Source: Narthecium ossifragum
Lineage: Eukaryota; Streptophyta; Magnoliopsida; Dioscoreales; Nartheciaceae
Direction: 5' to 3'
Length of the DNA stretch: 64,000 nt
NCBI GenBank assembly: GCA_963920575.1
Contig: OY986966.1
Location: 16,549,888 to 16,613,887 of the forward strand
Position 1 is the stretch's first letter. Each line of letters starts with the position of its first letter. Of this stretch, positions 32,046 through 43,677 are shown one piece after another. Below the pieces are notes generated by a model. It made no database searches, was not told the DNA's origin, and saw only the letters and a list, made by a program, of their open reading frames with translations. The translations under genes and the position numbers were made by a program.

Positions 32046-33289
32046 TTCTTCTTTTTAATCACAGTAAATTCCTCGGTTATCTTACGTGATGCTCTTTATC
32101 GTCTTGGATTTTTTTGCTGGATGATGTCCTTCTCTTTTTTTCTCTTCTAATTTCTTGGCAAAGATTGGTTCTTGTTTTAGAGATAGTACGCCTATATGAG
32201 TGATTGGTGTTTATTTTTTTCCAAAGTAGAAATATGTGGAATAGCTTTAGGACTTGGGAAGATCGTTGTTAATCTTGGATTAATTATAAGATTGAGATAT
32301 GTGGTCTAGATATAGGGTAAAACGAGGGTAATAGAGGAGAAGAAATAAGATTTTATTTTGAGAGATGATTGAAATAGAAGATGTGGTGTAATCAAATTTG
32401 GAAATTGCAAGTCATTGATATGACTAAGTTTCATGATTGTTTTTGCCTTCGAATGTCTAATCGAGCTTCTTCCCTCAAATTCTTTCTAGTATGTCATTAT
32501 ACTCGGAAAACTTTCTTCATCATTGTAGATTGAAGTGTTCTTACTCCTGATTTGAATCGAGCCTAAGCAACAAATACCATTTTTTTGCCTACTCCTTAAG
32601 TGTAGAGGAGGAGAGGATTAAATATTTTTGCCATCTTTCCTTGTTCTAGTCTAATAATAGTAGCTCTTAAACTTTTGACACTTAGATTAGCTGATTATCT
32701 AAGCAATATTTAGGTTGTTAATTAGTCCATACTAGTCGTTCGATAATGTTTCAACATGTTCTGAGATATTCTATAATGTTGTCGATCATATGCATTTTCC
32801 TAATTCTTTTGTGGTAAACTGGAAGTTGTGTAAATATTAATTGTTGAAAACATGACAGAAAATTATTGTCAAGTGATTGTGGAATTTTAGATAACCATGG
32901 TTAGCAAGAAAATATAGTCACGATAATTCATTTTATGAGGAATATACCATTTATATTTTACAATGATTTATGAGTAATAGCCTATGCTATCCTGTTTCGG
33001 CGTTTGTCGCGTTATATGCTCACATTTACGAAACAAATGGAGTATTTTTCTACCATCTAAGTAGGTTGCTTGGGAAAATAGTATTCCTTCTTGGCTTAGG
33101 TAGATACTTTTTCATTATGTATAGATTACTGTAAGATTTTTCATAGTCCTTTATTTGTTGCTCCTATTGATCTTTTTCAACGTGTTTTGAGATGTTCGAT
33201 AATATTGTTCAGCATATGTGTTTTCTTAATTCTTTTGTGCTAAACAGGAACTTGATTAATATGAATTGTTAACAACAAGATTGAAAGTT
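32046..33289 (+). repeat. Recurrent intron-like block, copy 1
   Basis: This AT-rich sequence begins with CTCTTTATCGTCTTGGA and CTGGATGATGTCCTTCTC and ends near CTAAACAGGAACTTG. It recurs at 36090-37600, 38705-40290 and 42525-42835, in both directions. Short pieces (AGGTGGAATAG, GAGATAGTACGC) also occur in the intron of the intact RPS28 gene near 57155-57200. No frame longer than about 70 codons is open and no transposon termini were found. It probably descends from an intron of a duplicated RPS28-like gene. Confidence 0.55.
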
Positions 33290-35085
33290 AATGGCTTCAA
33301 TTTATGGATTGCTGAATGATTTAAGGGAAACATCCTTCTTTTTCCTCATAAGCGCAACCTTCACCTAATTCAACTTCATAAAAACTTGGTGAAATTTTAT
33401 CTCTTAATACATGGGCATGTCCACGCAGTCCAACGAACATCACAAGCACCTAGACCTGACCCCGACCTACACTCAACTAGGTTCGAGCTACTCGAGAACC
33501 TCGGATCGGTGATTTGCCCAATCACCACGGCCTATACATGTCATGAGCACATGTACAAATTCTACATTATGCATTGCAATGTTTCAACAAAGAAACATGA
33601 TATACCGAAGTAATGGCACATGTCTACATACTATTAGCAATTCAACATAACATTCATTGCCACTGACAATTAATACAGATGCACAACTCAAGTAAGCAAC
33701 ATAACATGTGCACCAGACAAAACAATATTAACACCATCATACATCTACCATTATAAGCATCACAAGTTTATCATCCATGTGTAGTTCACCTACCTCAAGC
33801 AGCAAAGAAACAAGCTAAAGCAATTCCCCAATGGCACCAGATCCAAGCCACTACAACCTCCCAGCTTCCTCTGTTAACATCAAAGAAGACGTCCTAATCA
33901 ATAGTTTAACTATCCCATCATCAACTCATTCACAACTGGGAACATATCTATCAAAAGGAAGAAAACAAAGACAAGCGTAAATCCAAACCCCAAGAAATCA
34001 ATCCCACAAAATATCATAGTAGAACTGAACAAAGGGATCGAACCCAGCCAAAGCTACTATGGCAAAGAAGCATAACAACAAACAAACTACGTGCATGCCA
34101 GAAGAACACCAGCCAGCACCAAATGGCCACAGCCATAGCCTCCTGTGATTTCGATTCAAAAACTGAGAGACGAAAAATATCAATCCATAGACCAGTAGAT
34201 GATCCCACATCAAACACAAAACAGACAGGGGAACTAGATCAAACTCCTCGCAACAAGCGACCAAACCTCAATTCCATTACAAGATCTCATCAGAATATCC
34301 AAACCTAAACATACAGAATGGCAAAACTCATCAAAGAAGGCAACAAACCCTCCGATCTATCTAGCATTCCATGGAAATTTGATCAATAAGAAGAATCCAG
34401 CAATAAAAATCAATTGTTTCAAACAACCCAAACCAACCGATCGCTGAAATCTGTCGGAGGAGATCGCGGCGAGGAAAAGAACAAAACCAAGAAGGAAGGA
34501 GTGGAGAGAAGCATGTCGCTAACCTCCAGCTAGCGAAGTTCCTCCCCGTCGGCGGCGCAGATCGCGACGACGTCATGTCCCTCTCACCTCTTCGCGAGCG
34601 GCGGCTGGAGAAGAACGCAGCGAATAGGTTTACAGGATTACAGGGGTGAGCAAAACTGAACGAACTCCTAAAACCGAACCGAACCAAACCGAACCGAACC
34701 AAACAATTCGTTTTGGTTTTTCGGTATATTCGGTTCGGTTCGGTTTTTTTTGTTAAAAATTCGGTATTCGGTTCGGTTTTGGTTTTTATTTTTAAAATTT
34801 GGTAAATACCGAAATACCGAAATTTTTAAAGTTATAGACCTGATTTCGGTTCGATTTTATATTGTAAAGTAAAAACTACAAATTATTTCGGTTATTTCGG
34901 TTCGGTTCGGTTTTTGCATAAATTCGGTTCGGTTTTCAAATTAGTGTACCGAATTAATTTGGTTCGGTTTTTAAATTGGTGTACAGAAACAATTTTGGAA
35001 TTTTGGTTCGGTATTTACCGAATACTCACCCCTAGGGGATTAAGTTAGATGATCGGCTAAGTTTAGGGTTAAATAGAGGCATTTT
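33290..35085 (-). pseudogene. Second copy of the RPS28 promoter, leader exon and intron, without coding exon
   Basis: Read on the minus strand this matches 56300-57445: CTCTATTTAACCCTAAAC (TATA-like plus telo-box), TATTCGCTGCGTTC, CCAGCCGCCGCTCGCGAAGA and the GTGAGAGGGA donor (about 34582), then the intron. A MITE sits in the promoter (34641-35034). About 300 bp at 33435-33740 and about 80 bp near 33810-33885 are absent from the intact gene. No S28 coding sequence follows, so this copy is a non-coding duplicate. ORFs 33998-34264 and 34361-34702 lie in the leader and intron and have close counterparts at the real gene. Confidence 0.8.
34641..35034. mobile_element. hAT-like MITE made of TTCGGTTCGG repeats
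   Basis: Terminal inverted repeats CAGGGGTGAG and CTCACCCCTAG bound 394 bp dominated by CGGTTCGGTT and its complement AACCGAACCG. The 8-bp flanks CAGGATTA and GGGGATTA agree at six positions, consistent with an old 8-bp duplication. The intact RPS28 promoter lacks it at the matching site. Confidence 0.75.
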
Positions 35086-35401
35086 GCTAAAAAAACTCCT
35101 ATGAAGAGTAGTAATTACGAATAAGTCCCGCAATTTACGTATAGGTCCTCACAACCTAATCTACTTAGGGCCTGTTTGGCTCTCACGGGATCCAGCGAAT
35201 CTGTGGGATCCAGCGGACGATGGATTGCGGATCCGTCGGAACCCAGCGTTTGGGTTCGTGACGGATCCCGGAAATTGGGATAGGATTTCGGCGTCCGGTC
35301 CGATTCGGGATCCGTGGGACCGTGGATACTGACACATCCTTAAAGGAATTTCATTCTCGAAATTTAGAAAGGGTTATATTAAAGGTTCTGTAATATAACT
35401 T
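35086..35401 (-). repeat. Chromovirus 3' end and start of LTR
   Basis: Minus strand TTGTGAGGACCTATACGTAA near 35150 is the start of a chromovirus-type LTR, directly upstream of the RPS28-like promoter copy. The same junction is at 45775-45870 on the plus strand. A 172-bp MITE interrupts the spacer before it. Confidence 0.65.
35168..35339. mobile_element. Tourist-like MITE with a visible empty site
   Basis: The insert begins GGGCCTGTTTGGCTCTCACG and ends GATACTGACACATCC. TTA is present at both ends (35165-35167, 35340-35342). The related sequence at about 45755-45775 lacks the insert and has a single TTA (complement), giving a natural empty site. The termini are only weakly inverted, so the superfamily is inferred mainly from the TTA duplication. 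Confidence 0.65.
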
Positions 35402-35995
35402 TTAATCCATACCTTCCATAAATAACTCAAGGTATGTTTCTCGCATCATCTGTTCTGGTTCCCAAGTCGCCTCCTCCACATTGTGATGTATGCATAAAAC
35501 TTTGATTGGACGAATTGCCTTGCCCTGCAAGACTTGCTCTTTGGAATCCATAATTCGAACCGGTCGTTCCTCGAACGTTGCATCCTTGTCGAGCTCCACC
35601 TCGCCGTAGTCAAGCACATGAGAAGGATCTGGGTAATACTTCCGAAGCATGGACATATGAAAGGTAGGATGGACCGATGCTAACTGTGGGGATAATGCTT
35701 ACTAGTAAGCCACTTCGTCAACTCTCTTCAGGATCTCAAAAGGTCCGATGAATGTCGGCATAAGCTTTCCTCTGCGACCAAACTGGATCAGCCCTCTGCG
35801 CGACATCACTCGCAAGAAAACATGATCGCCCACCTCGAACTCCAAAGGTCGACGCCTGCTATCTGCATAACTCTTCTAGCAACTCTGAGTTGCCAGCAGC
35901 CACTGGCGAATCAAGGCAACACTCCTGGTAGCCTCCTGGACAAAATCTAGACCTAACAGAGCTATCTCACCGACCTCTGCCTAGACTAAACTAGG
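35402..35995 (-). pseudogene. Chromovirus integrase C terminus and chromodomain remnant
   Basis: On the minus strand the end of pol is recognisable: integrase tail with GEIALL and multiple frame breaks from 35995 to 35660, then an open frame (35402-35656, 84 codons) reading MSMLRKYYPDPSHVLDYGEV and EEATWEPEQMMRETYLELF, the chromodomain end. The upstream boundary at 35995 joins RPS28-like intron sequence. It is related to, but distinct from, the chromovirus at 19301-30414. Confidence 0.82.
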
Positions 35996-37600
35996 TCAAA
36001 ATGAATTACACTCACTATAAGATATCGGTATCCCAAGGAATTGAAACAGCCTTCATCGCAAGAAGAGGTAAGGGATATGAAGTTTCCTTCTCAACATATG
36101 AGCACCACTTATCCGCAACGAATCATCCAACTTATCCTCGTAGAGTGTCTGAGCCAAGAATCTAACTTGTTCATAAAGAACAAGGCCTAGAATTGGGTTC
36201 CATTAAGGCTCTTTACAAACAAAACATTTTCATGGTTTAGATTGAAAACTTAAACATATCCAATAAGAAAATATAGAAAAAAAAAGAAAGATCAATAGGA
36301 GCAACAAATAAAGGACTACGAAAAATCTTACACACAACTATACATAATGAAAAAGTATATGCCTGAGCCAAGAAGGAATACTATTTTCCCAAGCAGCCTA
36401 CTTAGATGGACGAAAAACACTCCAGTTGTTGCCTAACTAGGAGCTTATAAGGCGACAAACACCGAAACAACATAGCATAGGCTATCACTCATAGAATCAT
36501 TGTAAAATATAAATGGTATATTCTTCGAAAAATGAATTATCACGGCTATATTGTCTCGCTAACCTAGCGCGAACATATAACATTAGGGGATATTGGGCTC
36601 TTTATCGTCTTGGAGTTTTTTGTTGGATGATGTCCTTCTCTTTTTTCTCTTCTAATTTCTTGGAAAAGATTGGTTTTTGTTTCAGAGATAGTAGACTTAT
36701 ATTATTAATCGGTGTTTATTTGCTCCAAAGTAGAAATAGGTGGAATAGCTTTAGGACTTGGGAAGATCATTACCTGTAAGATAGAGATCTATGGTCTAGA
36801 TATTGGGTAAAACGACGGTAAATAGAAAAGAAATAAGATTTTATTTTGAGAGACGATTGAAATATAAGATGTGGTGTAATCAAATTTGGAAATTGCAAGT
36901 CATTGATATGAGTAAGTTTCATTATTGTTTTTGCCTTCCAATGTCTAATCGAGCTTCTTCCTGTAAATTCTTTCTAGTATGTCATTGTAGTCGGAAAACT
37001 TTCTTCATCATTGTAGATTGAAGTGTTCTTACTCCTGATCTGAATCAAGCCTAAGCAACAAATACCATTTTTCTGCCTAATCTTTAAGTGTAGAGGAGGT
37101 GAGGATTAAATATTTTTGTTATCTTTCCTTGTGCTAGTCTAATAATAATAGTTGTTAAACTTTTGACACTTAGATTAGCTGATTATCTAAGCAATGTTGA
37201 GGTTGTAATTAGTCCATACTAGCCATTCGATAATGTTTCAACGTGTTTTGAGATGTTTTATAATGTTGCCGAGCATATGTGTTTTCTTAATTCTTTTGTG
37301 GTAAACTGGAACTTTTGTAAATATTAATTGTAAACAACATGACTAAAAATTGTTGTTAAGTGATTGTGGAATTTTAGATAACAACCATGGTTAGATTCTA
37401 AAAAGAAGAAATTCCAAATGGGCTCTTTATTTATGTATAGGTTGGTGTAAGATTTTTCGTAGTCCTTTATTTGTTACTCTATTGATCTTTTTCAACGTGT
37501 TTTGAGATGTTCTATAATGTTGTTCAACATATACATTTTCTTAATTCTTTTGTGGTAAACTGGAACTTGTGTAAATATGAATTGTAAACAACATGATAGA
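35996..37600. repeat. Recurrent intron-like block, copy 2 (mixed orientation)
   Basis: 35996-36115 is the inverse of 42840-42960 (RPS28-like intron). 36116-36580 is the inverse of 39790-40285, and 36590-37400 matches 32080-32890 directly and 38945-39780 inversely. The block thus forms one arm of a large inverted repeat. No gene is seen. Confidence 0.6.
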
Positions 37601-38704
37601 AAAGCATCAACATGGCTTCTCTAACATCCACCTCGCATGTAACCACCATGGCTTCTCAAAGATTGTACCGATAATACGTCTGAGAGTGTGTGTCTCTATC
37701 TTGATGGAGAATCACGTCCGTGGCACCAAAAATACGACATGCAATAGAATCATGAGAGCATAAACAATTAAAAAATATTGGTAATATGAATATGATATGT
37801 ACAGTACATACATTATTCGAGGTCCAACTAAGCAGGGTCATTCTGCTACTGTACAACATGTTTCGAGCATGTGTGTCCCAATCCTGGGGCAAAAAACAAT
37901 ATCAATTAATTCTTACAATCAACCAAGACCTCTTGATTATATATGTTCTTGGATGTGTTTGGTTCAGTGTTGTAAGTGAAAAAGCAAATATGATTTACTT
38001 ACCCCATTTGCAGCAGTTGGTGCCGGGGGATCTTGATTGTGCCTGAAAACATGGTAGTAACATGCTTTACTTTTTTGACAGTATTATTTTATCAAATATT
38101 ATATAAGTATTTTTTTCCACTCACTAAAGGTGGTAGCTTGGCATGTAGGTCGTGCTCAAACCGAATTTCATGTGATTTTGTTTATTCTTCTGCATGATTG
38201 TTATTGGTATACGTGCGATCGATGTTGAGTTGTCCCTAGAGTCATTCTTTTGCAAGAGATTAGACAGTATGTTTTGGTGGATATATCACAAGTCACCTTT
38301 TAGCAGTATATTCAGATGGTTTATAAATTACAGACAGTTGATGCTTTACCATATCTCAATGTTGTGACATTGTTCTTGAGGGTTGTAACTCATAAGTATT
38401 TGTAATATGTCATGTGTTATCATTATTTATGGGGGCTTTAGTTGACAACTATCTGGAGTAAGCACATTCTTGTTGTATTTTGAAACTTTGGGATTTTTTC
38501 TAAAAATTAATTTTTTTTATGCAGTTTGATCTTTTCTTAAGGGGAGTATAAGGTTAAATTCTTTCCAAATTTCCTCTGGCTTCTCCCCGCCCATGCATAG
38601 TACTCCAGTCATATGTCCAGTCAAGGTGTAGGTCACTTTACTTCCAATCTGAACATAGATCATCACCATACTTTGCATCCACTATAAGGACAGCTGGTTA
38701 TAAC
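37601..38704. other. Spacer of the inverted repeat, including an inverted piece of RPS28 3' flank
   Basis: 38380-38700 is the complement of sequence downstream of the intact RPS28 gene (about 58100-58290 and 59640-59740) and lacks the 1.3-kb MULE-like insert found there. 37601-38379 shows an intron-like TTTGCAG|CAG near 38012 but no protein I recognise. Confidence 0.55.
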
Positions 38705-40290
38705 TTAATTCTTACACCAATCTATACGTAATGAAAAAGTATCCGCTTGAGCCAAGAAGGAATACTATTTTCCCAAGCAGCCTACTTACATGGTAGAAAA
38801 ACACTCTAGTTGCAGCCTAAATAGGAGCTTTTAAGGCGACAAACGCCGAAACAGGATAGCTTAGGCTATCACTTATAGAATCATTGTAAAATATAAATTG
38901 TATATTCCTCATAAAATGAATTATCATGGTTATATTGTCTCGCTAACCATGGTTGTTATCTAAAATTCCACAATCACTTAACAATAATCTTCTGTCATGT
39001 TGTTAACAATTAATATTTACAAAAGTTCCAGTTTACCACAAAAGAATTAAGAAAAAGAATATGCTCAACAACATTATAAAACATCTCAAAACACGTTGAA
39101 ACATTATCGAACGGCTAGTATGGACTAATTAACAACCTCAACGTTACTTAGATAACTAGCTAATCTAAGTGTCAAAAGTTTAAGAGCTACTATTATTAGA
39201 CTAGAACAAGGAAAGATAGCAAAAATATTTAATCCTCTCCTCCTCTACACTTAAAGATTAGGCAGAAAAATGGTATTTGTTGCTTAGGCTCGATTCAGAT
39301 GAGGTATAAGAAGACTTCAATCTACAATGATGAAGAAAGTGTTCCGAGTACAATGACTTACTAGAAAGAATTTGCAGGAAGAAGCTCGATTAGATATTGG
39401 AAGGCAAAAACAATCATGAAACTTAGTCATATCAATGACTTCCAATTTCCAAATTTGATTACACCACATCTTCCATTTCAATCATCTCTCAAAATCAAAT
39501 CTTTTTTCTTCTCTTCTATTTACCCTCATTTTAGCCTATATCCAGACCACGGATCTCTATCTTACAGGTAATCCAAGATTAACAACACGACCTTCCCAAG
39601 TCCTAAAGCTATTAAACTTATTTGTACTTTGGAAAAAATAAACACTGATCACTAATATAAGCGTACTATCTCTGAAACAAGAACGAATCTTTGCCAGGAA
39701 ATTAGAAGAGAAAAAAAGAGAAGGACATCATCCAACAAAAAACTCCAAGACGATAAAGAGCCCATTATCCCCTAATGTTATACGTTCGAGTTAGGTTTGC
39801 GAGACAATATAGCCGTGATAATTCATTTTATGAGGAATATACCATTTATATTTTACAATGATTTTATGAGTGATATAGCCTATGCTATTCTGTTTCAGCG
39901 TTTGTTGCCTTATAAGGTCCTATTTAGGCAGCAACTGAAGTGTTTTTCTACCATCTAAGTAGGCTGCTTGGGAAAATAGTATTCCTTCTTGGTTGAGGCA
40001 GATCCTTTTTCATTATGTATAGGTTGCATGTAAGATTTTTCGTAGTCCTTTATTTGTTGCTCTGATTGATCTTTCTTTTTTGTATTTTCTTATTGGATAA
40101 GTTTAAGTTATCAATCTAAACTACGAAAATGTTTTGTTTGTAAAGAGCCCTAATGGAACCCAATTGTGGATCTTGATCTTTATGTATAATATGTTGGCCG
40201 TTTTAAGATATTGTAAGAGTTAATTTGAACAAGTTAGATTCTTGGCTGAGACGCTCTACTTGGATTAGTTGGATGATTTGTCGCGGATAA
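38705..40290. repeat. Recurrent intron-like block, copy 3 (inverted, then direct)
   Basis: 38705-39780 is the inverse of copy 1 and copy 2 sequence; 39790-40285 runs in the direct orientation. Together with 35996-37600 it forms arms of about 1.3 kb around a spacer of roughly 1.1 kb. The junction CCCCTAATGTTATACGTTCG (about 39770) is mirrored at 36570-36600. Confidence 0.6.
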
Positions 40291-40291
40291 A

Positions 40292-41697
40292 TGATATCGG
40301 TCAAATGTGTCACAACACAACGGTGCAGTGCAGTTTAACATAAGAGAGGTCGAACCCACAGAGAGACAAGCAGAAAACATTCAAAACGTAAATAACAATG
40401 AATTGAATACAAACGATAACTTAAGAATTAACTAAATTAGATCAAAGGATTTTAATAAGGCTAGGCATCGGGAATCACTTCACTCGGATTTACGTTCTTC
40501 TCTTCTCAATGGTTCAAACAATACTACTCAGTCAAGGGATTCACATCCCAATCACCTTAACCAAAAGATATGGAACAATAAACCTAACAAAATATATAAA
40601 TGTCTCTTCCTTTTATAGCTCTAACTTTATCCTATCAAAACTTAAGAATATACGATACCGGCTGTCACTACAGACAACGTATAACAAAACTTCCTCGAGA
40701 CAAAGCCCTAACCCTATCTTACAAGATCTCTAAAAATACAGAATACCAACTCTCACAATCGGTAATACATAGCAGAGAATTCACGAGATAAAGTAAGTAA
40801 ACAATAGATATAACCATGGGATTACAAGATCATGAAAGAAGCATGACTAGATTCATAATATCATTCATCCATATAGAAATCCATAATCTGAAAATAATCC
40901 TTGAAGATTTAACACATAGAAAAGAGTTTAACAATAAAGATTAAAACTATGAACCATGATGATGAAGAAACCCTAATTCTCGCTAGGTCATCCGTCCGCC
41001 ATGCCCACGGATTACTAGGCCATGGACGGAGATTTCTTTATCTTCTTCTTTTAGAAATGTGTAGAAAGAGTCTCCAAAATCGTCAAAAAAAACACCATTG
41101 AATAACCCGAAGTTTCCTATTTATAGGGTCCAAAAATTACGAAACTCGGGTTAAGTTTAAACCCGTTATACGCCTGCGGTCGATGCCACGGTCGACCGTG
41201 AACTGTGCACAATATTTGGAAAAGCGGGGGCCCATCATCGCATCGACCCTGAGAAGTGTTTTTCTTGACAGAGGCTGACGGTTGATGCCACGGTCGACCG
41301 TGAGCATTGTGAGCGCGACGGTCGATCTAATGGATGATGCGACGGTCGATCGTCACTATTCATTCAGCACTGCACATTGGTACCAAAAATTCTGTAACTT
41401 TCTCTAGGAAATTCGGAATCACGAACCGTAAAATTCTCCAGAAACTAGACTTCAACGGATTTCTAACCATATATGGCACATCATTTAGTTATTCATGAAC
41501 AGGTACAGTTTAATCTTCTAAGTTGACCCACGTAATCTTTTCAGCTTCTTTTAGCTCCAATATCCTACATTTTCCAAACAACAATGTGAAGCAACATATA
41601 ACTATAAAAATAGAACTAAAGTGGTTGATTAAGGGTGATAATCTAGAAATTGAGATGGTTATAAGACTGTTCAGAGTGCACTTTCATGCACTCATCA
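40292..41697 (-). repeat. Solo LTR, family B relative, CGGTCGACCG type
   Basis: The LTR is 1406 bp, from TGATATCGGTCAAATGTGTC to TTTCATGCACTCATCA. The flanks ATAAA (40287-40291) and ATAAG (41698-41702) differ by one base. Host sequence on both sides is continuous with an uninterrupted copy at 42800-42860. The last part matches 27400-27729 while the first 800 bp are diverged. A TATA-like TATTTATAGG is at 41127, with CGGTCGACCG copies at 41170-41360. Confidence 0.86.
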
Positions 41698-41950
41698 ATA
41701 AGTGGTGCTTATATTTTGAGAAGAAAACTTCATATCTCTTTCCTATTCTTGCGATGAAGGTTGTTTCAATTCCTTGGGATGCTAATCTCTTATAGTGAGT
41801 GTTTATTCATTTTGACATGACTTACCAGTTCAGTCCATTGGTTTGTGTGGACATGCTCATGTATTAAGCAATAAAATTTCACCAAGGTTTTATCAAGTTG
41901 AATTCAGTGAAGGTTGCGCTTATGAGGAAAAAGATGGATTCCCCTTAAAG
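41698..41950 (+). repeat. Piece of RPS28-like intron
   Basis: GAAGGTTGTTTCAATTCCTT, TTATAGTGAGTGTTTATTC and CATGCTCATGTATTAAG match 57206-57405 in the intron of the intact gene. It ends where sequence from another gene (NLR fragment) begins. 41951-42043 shows nothing recognisable. Confidence 0.65.
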
Positions 41951-42043
41951 ATAAGATTCTTAGCTGCGAGTAAATGGTGTCTATGGGCCGGGCTGAACTT
42001 AAGGGCCTAAAGAGCCCAATTAGAATGATAGTCCCCAGGACAA

Positions 42044-42524
42044 GGCAGCCATGTTCAATGGAGTGCCGGCAAGATCGAGAGGCTTCATAGAAAGCTAGGC
42101 CTGATACATGCCCTACTCGTCGATGCAGAAAGGAGGCAAAGCCAGGAAGAAGCCATCAAGCACTCGCTGAACGAGCTCAAAGATCTCATGTATCATGCTG
42201 ATGATATTATCGATGAGATCCAGATCGAGAACGCCAAACACATTGCAGCAGCAGAATCCTCCTCTTCTTCTTCAACAAGGCAACTAGTACGTACATTTAA
42301 CCCTTGTCACTTATTTTTCCACACTTTGTTATCTTATATACCTATTTAGGATTGAAACTAGTTTCCTGATAAGCTATACATGAAAGCATATTGCAACTTG
42401 CATTGATCAAACACCCTTATTTTCCTTGCAGATAAACTATTGCCTCACTCCCATTTCCTACATCGGATTTCGTCATCGGATTGGAAACAAAATTAAATGT
42501 CTAAACACTATCCTGGATGAAATC
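42044..42524 (+). pseudogene. CC-NLR resistance gene fragment (two partial exons)
   Basis: 42059-42286 is open and encodes part of a coiled-coil N-terminal domain of a plant NLR: KIERLHRKLGLIHALLVDAE, then LNELKDLMYHADDIIDEIQ, the position of the conserved EDVID-type helix. A donor GTACGT at 42287 and an acceptor TTTTCCTTGCAG ending at 42431 bound an intron of about 145 bp. The second exon (42432-42524) reads INYCLTPISYIGFRHRIGNK in phase and is cut off where the recurrent block resumes. The NB-ARC and LRR parts are absent. The frame has no stop, but both ends are truncated. Confidence 0.82.
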
Positions 42525-42957
42525 ATTTTATGAGGAATATACCATTTATATTTTTACAATGATTCTATGAGTGATAGCCTATGCTATCATGTTTCGGCCT
42601 TGGTCGCCTTATAAGCTCCTATTTAGGCAACAACCGGAGTGTTTTTCTACCATCTAAGTAGGCTGCTTGGGAAAATAGTATTCCTTCTTGGCTCAGGCGG
42701 ATACTTTTTCATTACGTATAGATTGGTGTAAGAATTAAGTTATAACCAGCAGTTTTAGGATATTGTAAGAGTTAACTTGAACGGGTTAGATTCTTGGCTC
42801 AGACGCTCTACTTGGATAAGATGGATGATTTGTCGCGGATAAGTGGTGCTCATATTTTGAGAAGGAAACTTCATATCCCTTACCTATTCTAGCGATGAAG
42901 GTTGTTTCAATTCCTTGGGATAATGATATCTTATAGTGAGTGTAATTCATTTTGACC
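42525..42957 (+). repeat. Recurrent intron-like block, copy 4, and RPS28-like intron piece
   Basis: ATTTTATGAGGAATATACC to GTTATAACCAGCAG matches the inverse of 38720-38940 and the direct copies near 32930 and 39830. 42840-42957 repeats the RPS28-like intron piece seen at 41703-41800 and, inverted, at 35996-36115. Confidence 0.6.
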
Positions 42958-43149
42958 TAGTTGAGTTTAGGCAGAGGTCGGTGAGATAGCTCTGTTAGGT
43001 CCAGATTTTGTCCAGGAGGCTACCAAGAGTGTTGCACTAATTCGCCAGAGCTGCTGGCAGCTCAAAGTCGCTAGAAACGTTATGCAGATATTAGGCGTCA
43101 ACCCTTGGAGTTTGAGGTAGGCGATCATGTTTTCTTGCGAGTGATGCCG
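42958..43149 (+). pseudogene. Chromovirus integrase C-terminal fragment
   Basis: AEVGEIALLGPDFVQEA is readable, followed by frame breaks over the stretch that corresponds to the integrase tail. It is the direct-orientation counterpart of 35800-35995. It is cut at 43150 by an inverted LTR piece. Confidence 0.7.
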
Positions 43150-43677
43150 TGTCGCACCCCGACCCAGAAAACCCATCCGGACCGGGATGCGAGGGCGGAA
43201 CCTACACTATTTACATCCAAACTAGCGTGATACATCACAAAGCGGAATTAAATTGAACTTAAAGACTTCCAAGGGCATAATAATAGATCTAACAATCTAT
43301 AGATCAATATTGTGGAATAAAACCAATCAAAAGGAGGAACAAGATTTCATATATTAAACGTTAAGAACATCATCCTGAAAGGTAACTGTAAACAAAGTTG
43401 TCAAAATATACATTTGTCCCTCTGAGACCTCGAGCGCATCTGGAAGTCAATATGCCACCAAGACCTTATCTAGTTGGAACCACCGAGGATGAGTTGAAGC
43501 TTGCACCTGCGAACACAGCCCGGGTAGGAGTGAGTAACAAAGCTCAATAGGGTTCTACTCTACTTTACGATGCACAGGAAAAATGGGAAACAACAAAGTC
43601 CTGGGTTCTTTCTCATCTCAAAGGGAAACTCACATTACGTCCACCGCCTACACCAGGGCACGCATCCTGTGACTTCC
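43150..43677 (-). repeat. LTR fragment of the 47921-50785 family, inverted
   Basis: TGTCGCACCCCGACCCAGAA is the complement of the end of the solo LTR at 47921-50785. The inner part (GCCCGGGTAGGAGTGAG, CATTACGTCCACCGCCTAC) matches the complement of about 50255-50460. It is truncated at 43677. Confidence 0.75.

Noticed and set aside
33998..34702. Frames in the inverted RPS28 copy, and their counterparts at 56396-57015, as genes
   Set aside because: They lie in the leader and intron of RPS28. Similarity between the two places reflects duplication, not coding constraint.
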